NCBI RefSeq assembly: GCF_000834015.1
Contig: NZ_JXQI01000039.1
Span: forward strand, 1-64,000
DNA: 64,000 bases
Direction of reading: 5' to 3'
Origin: Prevotella pectinovora
GTDB taxonomy: Bacteria > Bacteroidota > Bacteroidia > Bacteroidales > Bacteroidaceae
Shown: piece after piece, positions 44,601 to 52,784 of the stretch
Position numbering within the stretch: position 1 is the first letter of the stretch
How the letters are laid out: each line of letters begins with the position of its first letter
Notes under the pieces: generated by a model
What the model was told of the DNA's origin: nothing
Database searches by the model: none
The model's input: the letters and a program-made list of their open reading frames with translations, nothing else
Program-made: the position numbers and the translations under genes

Positions 44601-44831
44601 GTGGTTGCCGTCGGGACTCCACACTGGGTAGGAGTCGAAAGCCGCATTGGAGGTAATCTGTTTCGCCGTGCCACCGCTTGACGGAACGGTGAAGATATCG
44701 CCTTGGTATGAGAAGGCGATAGTCTTGCCGTCGGGCGAGATTGCCGGGTGGCGCATCCATAGCGGGTTGTCCTGAGCCTGTGCTGCAAGGCCGTAGGCGC
44801 CAAGGAGAGTCGCTAAAATAAGTTTGTTCAT
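41604..44831 (-). CDS. Tricorn-like S41 family serine protease
   Basis: Encodes 1075 residues with a signal peptide (ATLLGAYGLAAQA). The N-terminal half consists of WD40/PD40-type repeats (HPAISPDGKTIAFSY, YPVWSPDGNHIAFAS, RYIDFSPDGRTIIYD, FQPKFSPDGKQIAFW). A Lys/Glu-rich linker (EKEKKKEEKKEEKEKKE) follows near residue 570. The C-terminal half has tricorn features: LGELNASHTGARYSG with the catalytic-type His, a PDZ domain, then the S41 core VIVDDRHNGGGWLHDDL and CEDDYSNGHGFPMVY with the presumed nucleophile Ser. The protein is exported and would degrade peptides in the periplasm. It is monocistronic, with its own terminator. Confidence 0.85.
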   Translation of the reverse strand: MNKLILATLLGAYGLAAQAQDNPLWMRHPAISPDGKTIAFSYQGDIFTVPSSGGTAKQITSNAAFDSYPVWSPDGNHIAFASNREGSIDVWVMDANGGIPKRVTTNSGSEYPLRWKDNYTIMFKASIMPTAKSIIFAGSYPQVYTVGMDGGRPKLFSDITMDALDINASGDVIYIDRKGYEDEWRKHHRSPITRDVWLKSGDSFRKLTTFDGEDRDPVWASDGKSFYYLSEQSGTLNVYHRTLDGKETQITNHEKNPVRFLSAATDGTLCYGYDGEIYTVRNGGQPQKTAIRIAADTEGKELIRQIRNSGAYNIKLSPNGKEIGFVMHGDVYVTSIEYRTTKQITNTPEQERYIDFSPDGRTIIYDSERNGVWQIYATTMKNKDEKQFAYATELVEERLTQSDQTSFQPKFSPDGKQIAFWENRGTLRVMDAKGKNVKTAMDGKFVYSYSDGDIDFTWSPDSKWLLSSYIGVGGWNNSDIALVNASGNGEIHNLTESGYNESNAKWVLDGKAMLFCSDRAGYRSHGSWGAEYDAYLMFFDLEAYERYRMNKEERALAKENMTEKEKKKEEKKEEKEKKEMEKPEAKEMEPLKFDLENCRDRIVRLTVTPSFLGDILLDKDGENIYYNVAFEKGMDLWHRDLMTGNTELLIKNVGNGEMMFDKSYKEIYLAADGGIKKVTPQSKAVKNIEFEAQFNYQPYKERAYMFDHVWRQVKDKFYDKNIHGVDWEGYRKTYERFLPYINNNHDFQEMLSEMLGELNASHTGARYSGSWASLQTASLGLFFDEDYTGDGLKIAEVIKGSEIACKQTDVKSGCIIEKIDGTEIKAGMDYFPLLDGKIGKPVRLTIRPKSGRSFDVTTKGMSMNAVDDLLYKRWVDRNRQLVDSLSGGRLAYVHVRAMNSESFRTVYRELLSDKNRNREAVIVDDRHNGGGWLHDDLCTLLNGKEYQNFMPRGNYIGRDPFNKWTKPSCVLICEDDYSNGHGFPMVYKTLGIGKLIGTPVAGTMTAVWWETMIDNTMVFGIPQVGCMTLDGKYAENTQLNPDITVYNTPEDFLNGNDRQLKAAIEEMMKQIGEKK

Positions 44832-44867
44832 GGTTGTATTGATTTAGTTAATATGGATAATTCATGA

Positions 44868-44907
44868 AAAAATCCCAGCCGAAGTCGTTTGTGCTTGGCT
44901 GGGATGT
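44868..44907 (-). terminator. Terminator of the DUF349 gene
   Basis: ATCCCAGCC and GGCTGGGAT form the stem; on the minus strand the stem is followed by TTTTTT. It lies 26 bp beyond the 3' end of the gene at 44933. Confidence 0.7.
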
Positions 44908-44932
44908 TTTATTTAGCTTGTATTCTTCTCTT

Positions 44933-46780
44933 TTATTTCTCTTCAGAGTCGATGGCCTTGATCTTCTGCTTGATGAGTTCCAGATCGTCCTTCAGCTTCT
45001 GCACCTTGCGGTTCATCTCGTCGATGAGGCTGTTGCCCTTCTTGCTTGAAGCGTTGAGGAAACCGAGGTTGTTCTCATAGGTCTGTATCTCCTGCTTCAT
45101 CTGTTCGGCACGGCGCTGCAGTCTTGTGCGCTCATTGTCGAGAGCATCCTCGCCACGCTTAGCCACATTCTTCAGGTTTGTCTTGAAGTTGTTCAGGCGG
45201 CGACGGGCTGTAGAGATGTTCAGTTCCTTGAAAATCTTGTCGAGCACCTCGTGGTATTCGTTGAAGATCTTGTCCTTCTCCTTGTATGGCACGTGACCGA
45301 TGCTGTTATACTCTTCAGTCAGTTTGCGAACCTCAGCCTGTGTGTCGTCGACAGGGTTCTCGAGCAGAGCCTTCAGCTTCTCCACCACGGCTTTCTTCTT
45401 GTCCAGGTTTGCGTGCTCCTCGTTGCGTGCTCCGGCATTGGCGGCGTTGCGTGCTTCAAAGAAGTGGTTGCATGCTGCGAGGAAGTCATTCCATAACTGG
45501 TCGCCGTATTTCTTCGGTACCATTCCGATAGTTTTCCATTCCTTCTGCAGAGCGATGAGTTTGTCGCTTGTAGCCTTCCATTCAGTGCTGTCTTTCAGAG
45601 CCTGTGCCTTCTCCACGAGAGCCTTCTTCTTCTCGGCGTTCTCGGTGAATTCCTTCTTCATCTGTGTGAAGTAAGCCGACTTGCGTCCGAAGAAATCATC
45701 GCAAGCAGCACGGAAGCGCTCAAAGATCTTCACGTTCATCTTCTGAGGTGCAAATCCGATGGTCTTCCATTCTGTCTGTATCTCGATAATCTGCTTGGTG
45801 TGGTTCTCCCAGTCGGCAGAAGTCTTGTTCTCCTCCTTGGCAATAGCCTCCACCTTCTCGCAGAGTTCAGTCTTCTTGTTGAGGTTGTCTTCCTCTTTGG
45901 CGCGTATGTCCTCAAAGTGCTGCTGGTGCTTCTTGTTTATCACTGTAGATGCAGCCTTGAAGCGAGCCCAGATGCCCTCTCTCAGCTCCTTTGCCACAGG
46001 TCCGCTCTCGCGGTATTCCTGGTGCAGCTCCTGCAGCTGGTGGAATGCGCTTATCACGTCGTCTTCGTCGGCAAGCTTTTCAGCAGCCTCACAGAGTTTT
46101 GTCTTTATCTCCAGGTTCTTCTTGAAGTCATATTCGCGGGCTTCGCTGTTGAGCTTCAGCAGGTCGTAGAACTGTTCCACGTAGAGCTGATAGTTTCTCC
46201 AAAGCTCGTTGGCGTTTTCAGCAGGCACCATCTTGATTTCCTTCCATTCCTGCTGGAGCTGTTTGAATTCCTGGTATGACTTGTTGGCTTCCTCCGGCGA
46301 GGTTGCCATATTCTTGATTTTCTCTATGATGTCGAGCTTCTTCTTGAGGTTGTCCTGCTTGAGCTTTTCCTGTTCCTCAAACTGTTTAGCTCTTCTTTCC
46401 TTGATGATAGTCATTTCGGCCTTGAACGCGTTTTCGTTCTCGTCGGGTTTCACCTGATAAGCTGCCGGGTCACCGCCAGCGTCCAAATATGCCTTCATGT
46501 CAGCTTCTCTCTCAGCGAAATGAAGCTTGTAGAATACGGTTTTGAGATAATCCACCTCATCCTTCTGCGGAATTTCCTCCGCATGAGCTATCTCTTTGAT
46601 TCTTTCCACAACCTCCGCTTTGGTCTTGTAGACTTTTCTCTGTCCGCTGGCATTTTCTGCCTCGGCAGCGTTGTCGGTTGTTTCCACCTGCTCCTTCTGG
46701 GCTGTTGCCTCATTTGGAGTTACTTCTACATTCTTCTCGTTTTCCATTGTCTGTTCGAGAGATTTTTCTTGAGAGTCCAT
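44933..46780 (-). CDS. DUF349 repeat protein
   Basis: Encodes 615 residues from the ATG at 46780; a GTG-started extension to 46825 is less likely. An acidic, Glu-rich N-terminus (about 60 residues) is followed by a helical region and then at least five DUF349 repeats, recognisable by the recurring pattern LxxxWKxIGxVPxKxxxxLWxxFxAACxxFF (for example QKEWKTIGMVPKKYGDQLWN and QTEWKTIGFAPQKMNVKIFE). The C-terminus is a coiled coil. It is cytoplasmic. DUF349 proteins are conserved in Bacteroidetes; no firm function is known to me. A TAAGTTTG -7 box on the minus strand at 46956-46963 suggests its promoter. Confidence 0.85.
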   Translation of the reverse strand: MDSQEKSLEQTMENEKNVEVTPNEATAQKEQVETTDNAAEAENASGQRKVYKTKAEVVERIKEIAHAEEIPQKDEVDYLKTVFYKLHFAEREADMKAYLDAGGDPAAYQVKPDENENAFKAEMTIIKERRAKQFEEQEKLKQDNLKKKLDIIEKIKNMATSPEEANKSYQEFKQLQQEWKEIKMVPAENANELWRNYQLYVEQFYDLLKLNSEAREYDFKKNLEIKTKLCEAAEKLADEDDVISAFHQLQELHQEYRESGPVAKELREGIWARFKAASTVINKKHQQHFEDIRAKEEDNLNKKTELCEKVEAIAKEENKTSADWENHTKQIIEIQTEWKTIGFAPQKMNVKIFERFRAACDDFFGRKSAYFTQMKKEFTENAEKKKALVEKAQALKDSTEWKATSDKLIALQKEWKTIGMVPKKYGDQLWNDFLAACNHFFEARNAANAGARNEEHANLDKKKAVVEKLKALLENPVDDTQAEVRKLTEEYNSIGHVPYKEKDKIFNEYHEVLDKIFKELNISTARRRLNNFKTNLKNVAKRGEDALDNERTRLQRRAEQMKQEIQTYENNLGFLNASSKKGNSLIDEMNRKVQKLKDDLELIKQKIKAIDSEEK

Positions 46781-46955
46781 TACTTCACGTTTTAAATTTG
46801 TGATTGGGGTTCCATATAAATACACTTGCGGCAGGAAAGTGCTTCATGTAGCCTTTTTCCTTAGTCCATGCTTCGGCTCTTATAATATATAATAAGGTAT
46901 TATAATACTAATTGTTATAGCCGTTGATATGCAATTACCGCTCTAAAATGAATTG

Positions 46956-46963
46956 CAAACTTA
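46956..46963 (-). promoter_or_regulatory. -7 box for the DUF349 gene
   Basis: The minus strand reads TAAGTTTG, matching TAnnTTTG, about 175 bp before the ATG at 46780. Confidence 0.4.
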
Positions 46964-47016
46964 CTTAAAAAGATTGTAACTTCCTAATTTATGTAATGAT
47001 TTTTAATATTTCGTTG

Positions 47017-47943
47017 TTAAATAAGACGTTTATGGCGGAATATCCACCATGAAACTCCTGATATCATGACAGATGCGACGAGGGCTATGAGGAATCCGTA
47101 TTTGTTGTTTTCCATTCCGTTTATGAGGTTCATACCCAGCAAACTGGCGATGAGCGTCGGGAACATCAGGATGATGCTGACCGAGGTGAGCGTACGCATC
47201 ACGGTGTTCATGTTGTTGTTGATGATGCTCGAATATGTGTCCATCGTTGATTCCAGAATGTCGGAATATATGCTCGTCGTTTCCCGCGCCTGGCTCATCT
47301 CGATGTTCACGTCCTCGATGAGGTCGGCGTCCAGCTCGTCCACCTGCAGTTTGAACTTCAGTTTGGCGAGCAGGTTCTCGTTTCCGCGGATTGATGTCTG
47401 GAAGTATGTCAGCGAGTCCTGCAGTCTCGACAGTCCGATCAGCGACTCGTTGTTCACCTCTCTGTCGAGGTTTCTCTTGGCTTTCTCAATAAGGCTGTTT
47501 ATCTGCTTCAGTCGTTTCAGATACCACACCGCCGATGACAGAAAGAGACGGAAAATCATGTCAACATAGTCGGTGAATCCCTCGCTTCTCTTCTGCTGAT
47601 AGCTCACGAAGTCTATCATCATGTTCGTTTCGTAGAAGCACACGGTTATAGTGACATCGCGCTTGTGTATGATACCCAACGGCACTGTGGTGTATGGCGT
47701 GCGCGAACGTATCTCCTTTACGTATGGAATACGCAGGATGATAAGCATCCATCCGTCGTCGTACTCATAGCGGGCACGCTCGTCGGTATCGCTGATGTCT
47801 GATATGAAATAGTCGGGAATGTTGAAACGGTCGATCAGCATCTGCTGATCTTCCTCGCTTGGACATGTTACTTGTATCCAGCAGTTTGGCTCCCATTCTT
47901 TGATGGCCTTCAGGCCTTCGGTATAGTTCCAGTATGTTCTCAT
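47017..47943 (-). CDS. corA: CorA family magnesium transporter
   Basis: Encodes 308 residues from the ATG at 47943, preferred over 47973 because GGAGG lies 7 bp upstream of it. The cytoplasmic funnel domain occupies the first 240 residues; two C-terminal transmembrane helices flank the pore loop. The signature GMN is present in SLLGMNLINGMENNKYGF. CorA pentamers carry Mg2+ (and Co2+/Ni2+) inwards. The gene has a good promoter on the minus strand (48080-48109) and an about 130 nt leader that contains a strong stem-loop, which could sense ions or simply protect the mRNA. Confidence 0.87.
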   Translation of the reverse strand: MRTYWNYTEGLKAIKEWEPNCWIQVTCPSEEDQQMLIDRFNIPDYFISDISDTDERARYEYDDGWMLIILRIPYVKEIRSRTPYTTVPLGIIHKRDVTITVCFYETNMMIDFVSYQQKRSEGFTDYVDMIFRLFLSSAVWYLKRLKQINSLIEKAKRNLDREVNNESLIGLSRLQDSLTYFQTSIRGNENLLAKLKFKLQVDELDADLIEDVNIEMSQARETTSIYSDILESTMDTYSSIINNNMNTVMRTLTSVSIILMFPTLIASLLGMNLINGMENNKYGFLIALVASVMISGVSWWIFRHKRLI

Positions 47944-47974
47944 CGATAAATCCTCCACTTGGTAAACAATCAAG

Positions 47975-48022
47975 CGCAGGAGTCTCTGCTGAGAGAGCCG
48001 TTGCCGTCCCTGCGCCTACAAG
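47975..48022 (-). promoter_or_regulatory. Structured leader hairpin of corA
   Basis: In the minus-strand transcript AGGCGCAGG pairs with CCTGCGCTT around an inner GAGA/TCTC hairpin. It lies between the promoter and the ribosome-binding site. It does not match a riboswitch class I can name. Confidence 0.4.
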
Positions 48023-48079
48023 TCTTTATTTTCCGCGTGATAATCGTCCATAATTAATAGAATTGATAAAAATCGTGTG

Positions 48080-48109
48080 CAAATTTACATTATTATTTTT
48101 AAAAAGCAA
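48080..48109 (-). promoter_or_regulatory. Promoter of corA
   Basis: The minus strand reads TTG (48107-48109), 19 bp, TAAATTTG (48080-48087), matching the Bacteroidetes consensus. Confidence 0.6.
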
Positions 48110-48130
48110 GGAGTTGTAGCGGCGAATTAG

Positions 48131-48138
48131 TATCTTTG
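48131..48138 (+). promoter_or_regulatory. -7 box of the TonB receptor gene
   Basis: TATCTTTG, 34 bp before the ATG at 48172; this promoter is divergent from the corA promoter 22 bp away. Confidence 0.5.
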
Positions 48139-48171
48139 CAACCGTTTTTTAATAATTTACTTTATATTTTT

Positions 48172-50274
48172 ATGTACAACAGACCAATGGCATCGTGCGA
48201 GCCAATGAAGTTCAAACGCTTCTCCCACAAGGGCTACGCACTTTTTGCATGCCTGGGCAAGGTGGTGCTCATCGGCACTCTGAGCGTTGCTACAGTCTCT
48301 CATGCCAAGGCAGAGGGAGTGAGCACCAAGGAGCTTCGTCCTGACACCCTTTCCACCCAGAGCGATGTGATGCTGAACGAAGTGAGCGTAACGGGCTCAC
48401 GTGCGCCGCTGACCAGAAGTCAGGCGGCGAGAATGGTAACTGTACTGGACAGCAAGGAAATTCAATGTGCGCCAGTGCAAAGTGTTAACGATTTGCTGAA
48501 ATACATCGCCAGCGTGGATGTGAGGCAGCGCGGTCCGATTGGAGCGCAGACCGACATCAGTATCCGCGGCGGAAACTACGAGCAAATCACAGTCCTCCTC
48601 AATGGCATAAACATCTGCGACCCGCAGACGGGACACAACGCCTTCGATTTCCCGGTGGATGTGGCAGACATAGAGCGCATTGAAGTGCTCGAGGGACCTG
48701 CCGGAAGAGTGTTCGGCACCTCGTCGCTGCTCGGAGCCATCAACATCGTGACGAAGAAAGAGAAGACGAGCAACGTTTCCGCCCACATCGACGGCGGAAG
48801 CTACGGCTACCTCAGTGGCGGAGCCTCTCTCAACCTCTCGTCGGGCAAGTGGACCAACCGCGTTTCAGGAAGCTACACCCGTTCCGACGGCTACAGCCGC
48901 AGCAAGGCTGGAAAGCTCAACGGCGATTTCTATGGCGGAAAGGCTTTCTATCAGGGCGGCTATGAGGACAGCGACATCAAGGTGGACTGGCATGCAGGAC
49001 TGAGTTCCCGCGATTTTGGTTCTAACACCTTCTATGGCACTGGCTCCGACAATCAGTTTGAGCATACCTTCAAGACGTATACCGCCGTGCAGGCGGAGAC
49101 GAAGCGAGGCAAGTTCCACCTCAAACCTTCTATATATTGGAACAGAAACATGGACCGCTTTGAATGGTTCCGCGGTCACGACGGCAAAAAACCAGAGGGA
49201 CTGTCATACGGAGTTCCCTACAATTATCACCGCACCGACGTCTATGGTGTGAATCTCAACTCATATTTCGACTGGGCATTCGGCCGCACCGCCATCTCGG
49301 CAGAGCTGCGCAACGAAGACCTCGTGAGTACCACGCTCGGCGAACCGCTCGACAAGCCCAAGCATGTGCACAAGACCGACCGCGACTATACCAACGGTCT
49401 GAACCGTACGAACATCAGTTTCGCCCTGGAGCACAACATCCTGCTCGAAAGGTTTACCCTCTCGGCTGGACTGGTGGCAGTGAAAAACTCATGGAGCAAC
49501 ATGAACATGCGCCTCTATCCAGGCGTTGACGCCAGCTATCGCATCGGCGACCACGTGAAGTTCTATGCTTCATACAACACGTCGCTGCGCATGCCGGCGG
49601 CAACGGAGCTATATTATTCCGTAGGCGGCCACAAGGCAGACAAACATTTGAAACCGGAGGAACTGCAAGCCTTTGAGGGCGGAGTGAAATATCTCAGCGC
49701 CGGCATCACGGCAAGCGCAAGCGTGTTCCACAACCGCTGCAAGAACATGATAGACTGGATCTGGGACAGCAGCGAAGGCGACGAGGCAGTGTGGAAGTCA
49801 GTGAACTTCACCAAGGTAAACACCATAGGCACCGAGGCACAAGTCGGTCTCAACTTCCTGCGTCTCATCCCGGCGCAGCATGTGGTGAAGAACCTCACGC
49901 TGCAGTACACCTACCTCTCACAAGACAAGGACGAGCCTGCCAATATCCAGAGCCGTTCCACACTGGAGTATCTGCGTCATAAGTTCATCGCAAACCTCGA
50001 CCTCAACCTTTGGCGCAACCTCGACCTGACGGTGAAATACCGTTTCCAGAAGCGCGACGGCAAGTTCACCGCCACCGATGCTTCAGGCAATGCCGTAGTG
50101 AAGCACTACCAGCCGTATGCCGTCACCGACGTGCGTCTGGCATGGAATGACAAATGGTATAAGGCTTATGTAGAGGCAAACAACGTGTTTGCCAAGAAAT
50201 ACTACGACTTCGGATCTATTCCCCAGCCAGGTGCATGGGTGATGGCCGGCGTAGCGGTGAACGTCAATCTGTAG
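48172..50274 (+). CDS. TonB-dependent outer membrane receptor
   Basis: Encodes 700 residues from the ATG at 48172. A twin-positive N-terminus and hydrophobic stretch (ACLGKVVLIGTLSVATVSHA) form the signal peptide. A TonB-box-like stretch (MLNEVSVTGSRAPL) precedes a complete plug domain: SVNDLLKYIASVDVRQRGPI, DISIRGGNYEQITVLLNGIN and DIERIEVLEGPAGRVFGTSS. The barrel follows and ends in GVAVNVNL. It lacks the N-terminal CarboxypepD domain of SusC-type receptors, so it is more like BtuB/CirA receptors for cobalamin, heme or siderophores. No substrate-binding partner is adjacent. An iron-type regulator site was not seen. Confidence 0.85.
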   Translation: MYNRPMASCEPMKFKRFSHKGYALFACLGKVVLIGTLSVATVSHAKAEGVSTKELRPDTLSTQSDVMLNEVSVTGSRAPLTRSQAARMVTVLDSKEIQCAPVQSVNDLLKYIASVDVRQRGPIGAQTDISIRGGNYEQITVLLNGINICDPQTGHNAFDFPVDVADIERIEVLEGPAGRVFGTSSLLGAINIVTKKEKTSNVSAHIDGGSYGYLSGGASLNLSSGKWTNRVSGSYTRSDGYSRSKAGKLNGDFYGGKAFYQGGYEDSDIKVDWHAGLSSRDFGSNTFYGTGSDNQFEHTFKTYTAVQAETKRGKFHLKPSIYWNRNMDRFEWFRGHDGKKPEGLSYGVPYNYHRTDVYGVNLNSYFDWAFGRTAISAELRNEDLVSTTLGEPLDKPKHVHKTDRDYTNGLNRTNISFALEHNILLERFTLSAGLVAVKNSWSNMNMRLYPGVDASYRIGDHVKFYASYNTSLRMPAATELYYSVGGHKADKHLKPEELQAFEGGVKYLSAGITASASVFHNRCKNMIDWIWDSSEGDEAVWKSVNFTKVNTIGTEAQVGLNFLRLIPAQHVVKNLTLQYTYLSQDKDEPANIQSRSTLEYLRHKFIANLDLNLWRNLDLTVKYRFQKRDGKFTATDASGNAVVKHYQPYAVTDVRLAWNDKWYKAYVEANNVFAKKYYDFGSIPQPGAWVMAGVAVNVNL

Positions 50275-50284
50275 TATAACGACC

Positions 50285-50905
50285 CTATTTCCGAAGTTCG
50301 CCCAGAATGACGATCTTGTCGCTTCTCGACAAGTCTCCGGGATTGCTTCCCGGTTCGCCTTCTGGCACCTTCAATCCCTGACGGGCATAATAATCCCTCC
50401 AATAGGCGGTTATTGTGCCCGTCTTGTCATGAAACGACATCGGAATCGGTTTGAACACCAGTTCGCCATCCCTGCTCCTGTAGCATTTCTGCACCAGTTC
50501 GCTGCAATACATCGCACTGTCCGACGGCATGAAATTGAAGTCGTATGGTGTACCGATAAACTGTATTGCCCTCTCCACCGAGCGAGCCACGCCGACTGTG
50601 TCTTTCAGTTGTCCCACCACCACATGACGTCTCGCCATGAAGCTGTCGATAGGAGTGAGACACACTCCCTTGTGTATGGCTTCAAGGGCAAATCCCTTTC
50701 CTCCGGCATTATGATAAATCGCCACATGGTCGATCTGTCTGCCGTCAAGTCCCGTAGTTACGTCAGTTATGTTGTTGCCGCTTTCAGCCACACAGAAGAG
50801 CAGGTCGCCCTCGGCAAGTCTGCTTGCGGTTATTCCCTTGTTTCCCTGTGCCCACAGACATATAGAAAGACACATGACCGTTGCGGTGATAATTATCTTC
50901 TTCAT
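50285..50905 (-). CDS. YiiX/YebB-like NlpC/P60 family cysteine hydrolase
   Basis: Encodes 206 residues with a signal peptide (TATVMCLSICLWAQG). The permuted papain-like arrangement is visible: GDLLFCVAES near the N-terminus, QIDHVAIYHNAGGKGFALEA with the catalytic His, and SAMYCSELVQKCYRS with the catalytic Cys. Family members cleave lipid or peptidoglycan bonds. The protein should act in the periplasm. Its 3' end faces the end of the TonB receptor gene, separated by 10 bp, so the two genes are convergent and unrelated in transcription. Confidence 0.8.
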   Translation of the reverse strand: MKKIIITATVMCLSICLWAQGNKGITASRLAEGDLLFCVAESGNNITDVTTGLDGRQIDHVAIYHNAGGKGFALEAIHKGVCLTPIDSFMARRHVVVGQLKDTVGVARSVERAIQFIGTPYDFNFMPSDSAMYCSELVQKCYRSRDGELVFKPIPMSFHDKTGTITAYWRDYYARQGLKVPEGEPGSNPGDLSRSDKIVILGELRK

Positions 50906-51000
50906 CGTCTTGAATGTTATTTTTATTTCAGGATATGAATCCTTTTATATCAGTTGTTTTTTTGATATCTGCTAATGTTGAAATTAAAGATCTGGGTTAA

Positions 51001-51050
51001 CCCCAGGCAGTCATAAAAACACATAAAACTGCCTAATGACCGATTAGACC
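51001..51050 (+). repeat. Very short MITE remnant
   Basis: CCCCAGGCAGTCAT ... CTGCCTAATGACCGATTAGA with TTAA on both sides (50997-51000 and 51051-51054). It is a minimal inverted-repeat derivative of the family, just beyond the 3' end of the DUF5056 gene. Confidence 0.45.
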
Positions 51051-51437
51051 TTAAATCTCAGACAGTTTCTTGTTCTCTGCCAGACACCATATTGCTACGA
51101 CCATTGTGGCAACAAGTGGCAGTGTGAAAACCAATGGGTTGATATGTTCAGGATCAAACTGCTGCATGATGTCTGTCATCCATCTTATGCAGTTCCAAAA
51201 GACGTGTGTGGCAGACTCGTGGATGTTTGATATCAGGTCGATGTATATCAGGATGACGATGCCCGCTGTCCAGCATACCGCCGTCCATATCCTGGAGATT
51301 CTCCTCAGCCTCTTGTCAGCCGCAGGTTCGATGGCTTCCATCACCCTGTCAGAGAATCCCTCGTCGGCAATCACCGTCTGGTTTGCCGTTGAGAAAAAGC
51401 GTTTCAGCAATTCGTCTTTATCTTCTTTCATATCCAT
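51051..51437 (-). CDS. DUF5056 family small membrane protein
   Basis: Encodes 128 residues. A soluble N-terminal part (DELLKRFFSTANQTVIADEG, FSDRVMEAI) is followed by two transmembrane helices (WTAVCWTAGIVILIYIDLIS; LVFTLPLVATMVVAIWCLA). It overlaps the sigma-factor gene upstream by 20 bp, so the two are translationally coupled. A two-helix membrane protein directly behind an ECF sigma gene suggests an anti-sigma-like role, but the canonical zinc anti-sigma domain is absent. Its stop codon lies inside the flank of a MITE remnant. Confidence 0.75.
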   Translation of the reverse strand: MDMKEDKDELLKRFFSTANQTVIADEGFSDRVMEAIEPAADKRLRRISRIWTAVCWTAGIVILIYIDLISNIHESATHVFWNCIRWMTDIMQQFDPEHINPLVFTLPLVATMVVAIWCLAENKKLSEI

Positions 51438-51963
51438 TGTCTTTTAAGTATGTGGTGAGTTTCTCCTTGCCTCTGTGCAGGTGGGATTTCACTGTGCCCT
51501 GCGGTATGCCGGTTATGGCGGCAATCTTGTCAATCGGCTGTCCGTCGATGAGCTGTAGCGTTATGCATGTGCGTTCGTCAGGTTTCAGTGTGGCGAGAGC
51601 CTTCAGTATGTCCATCCCCAAAGTGCAGTCGTCATTGTCGGCATGGCGAGCCGCAACAGAGGGTGTGTCCATGTCCTCCGTCTGGTGGTGGCTGCGGCGA
51701 TAGTCGTAATGGGTGTTGTAGGCTATTCTCATCAGCCATGTGGAGAATGATGACAGTCCTCTGAACTTCCCTATGTTGGCATACGCCTTGATGAACGTCT
51801 CCTGTGCCAGGTCGTCGGCGAGCTGCCGGTCGCCCAGCGTGAGGCTGAGCAGGAAGCGGCGCACTTGCGACTGGTATTTGCGCAACAGCGAGTCGAAAGC
51901 CCGCTTGTTGCCAAATACCGCCACCTGGGTGACGAGCTTTATGTCATTCATCAATTCAGGCAT
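51418..51963 (-). CDS. ECF-type RNA polymerase sigma factor
   Basis: Encodes 181 residues. Region 2 is clear (KRAFDSLLRKYQSQVRRFLL, DLAQETFIKAYANIGKFRGL, FSTWLMRIAYNTHYDYRR), followed by region 4 (ALATLKPDERTCITLQLIDG, IDKIAAITGIPQGTVKSHLH). It belongs to the RpoE-like ECF group. It lies between a DUF6249 gene upstream (35 bp) and the overlapping DUF5056 gene. The three genes form one minus-strand operon, probably a membrane-linked stress response. Confidence 0.88.
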   Translation of the reverse strand: MPELMNDIKLVTQVAVFGNKRAFDSLLRKYQSQVRRFLLSLTLGDRQLADDLAQETFIKAYANIGKFRGLSSFSTWLMRIAYNTHYDYRRSHHQTEDMDTPSVAARHADNDDCTLGMDILKALATLKPDERTCITLQLIDGQPIDKIAAITGIPQGTVKSHLHRGKEKLTTYLKDNGYERR

Positions 51964-51998
51964 GATGTCAGAGTCCTTTCCTTTGGGTTGTTGTATCT

Positions 51999-52784
51999 TT
52001 ATCCTATGTTCTCGTCGTTGGCATTCTGAGTAGTGCCGTTGTCATATCCTTGCCGGTTGTCGTTGTTTTGCCGGTTGTATCCGTTTTGTGGATTGTTATA
52101 GCCATTGTCGGCATAAGGTGCGTTCTGTCTCTGGTCGTTGAAGTTTTGCTGGGAGAAGTTTCCATTGATGTTTCCTCCGCCGGTTGTCTTGGCTATTATC
52201 GCCTGCCCCACTCCGTATATGGCGATGAGCAATCCGATGCCACACGCCAAATTGATGTTGAGGATGAAGTACATCACGGTGAGTCCGATGCCGAGGAAGA
52301 TGTTCTTTATGCCCTTCGACCACAGGTAGTCGTTGCGTGAAGCTTGGTTCTTTGCCGCGAAGTCGGGTATCGGCTGTCCGCTTTTTATCGCCATCTCCGC
52401 GAGTTTCAGTTTCTGGTTGCGCGATTTCACTATGAGATAGATGACGAGGCCTATTATTGCCACCGGAGCGAGGAAGCATACGATGAACACTATCGTTATA
52501 GGTATCATCGCTTCTTTGAACATCTGTTTCGCCACATCCGACATGTTCGAGTGTATCTTTGTGTAATTCATCACGGAATCGGGAGCTGCATCCTGGTCGT
52601 CCGTGTCGGTAGTGTCGCTGAATGCCACAATTGCTGTAGCGGAATCTTTCTTTGCGCCGGCGTCAGCATTCTTGTGTCTTACTACGGAGCTCGTTGCCGA
52701 TGTCCTGTTGCCGTGTCTTGCCATCGTAGGGAGGGCAGCCGACAATGTCATGCCGATAATCAGTGTTGCTATAATTCTTTTCAT
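51999..52784 (-). CDS. DUF6249 membrane protein, head of the sigma operon
   Basis: Encodes 261 residues from the ATG at 52784 (MKRIIATLIIGMTLSAALPT signal peptide); the longer frame to 52916 is rejected because it runs back through the upstream repeat region. After a Thr/Asp-rich spacer come a helix-rich DUF6249 region: one membrane helix (PITIVFIVCFLAPVAIIGLV), a KLAEMAIKSGQPIPDF segment, two more helices, and an Asn/Gln/Gly-rich tail. The family is found beside ECF sigma factors and its function is unknown. It may act as the sensor part of the sigma/DUF5056 unit. Confidence 0.72.
   Translation of the reverse strand: MKRIIATLIIGMTLSAALPTMARHGNRTSATSSVVRHKNADAGAKKDSATAIVAFSDTTDTDDQDAAPDSVMNYTKIHSNMSDVAKQMFKEAMIPITIVFIVCFLAPVAIIGLVIYLIVKSRNQKLKLAEMAIKSGQPIPDFAAKNQASRNDYLWSKGIKNIFLGIGLTVMYFILNINLACGIGLLIAIYGVGQAIIAKTTGGGNINGNFSQQNFNDQRQNAPYADNGYNNPQNGYNRQNNDNRQGYDNGTTQNANDENIG

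Noticed and set aside
43629..44681. Plus-strand 350-codon frame opposite the tricorn gene
   Set aside because: Antisense to WD40/PD40 repeats with clear codon structure on the minus strand; the composition is typical of a shadow frame.
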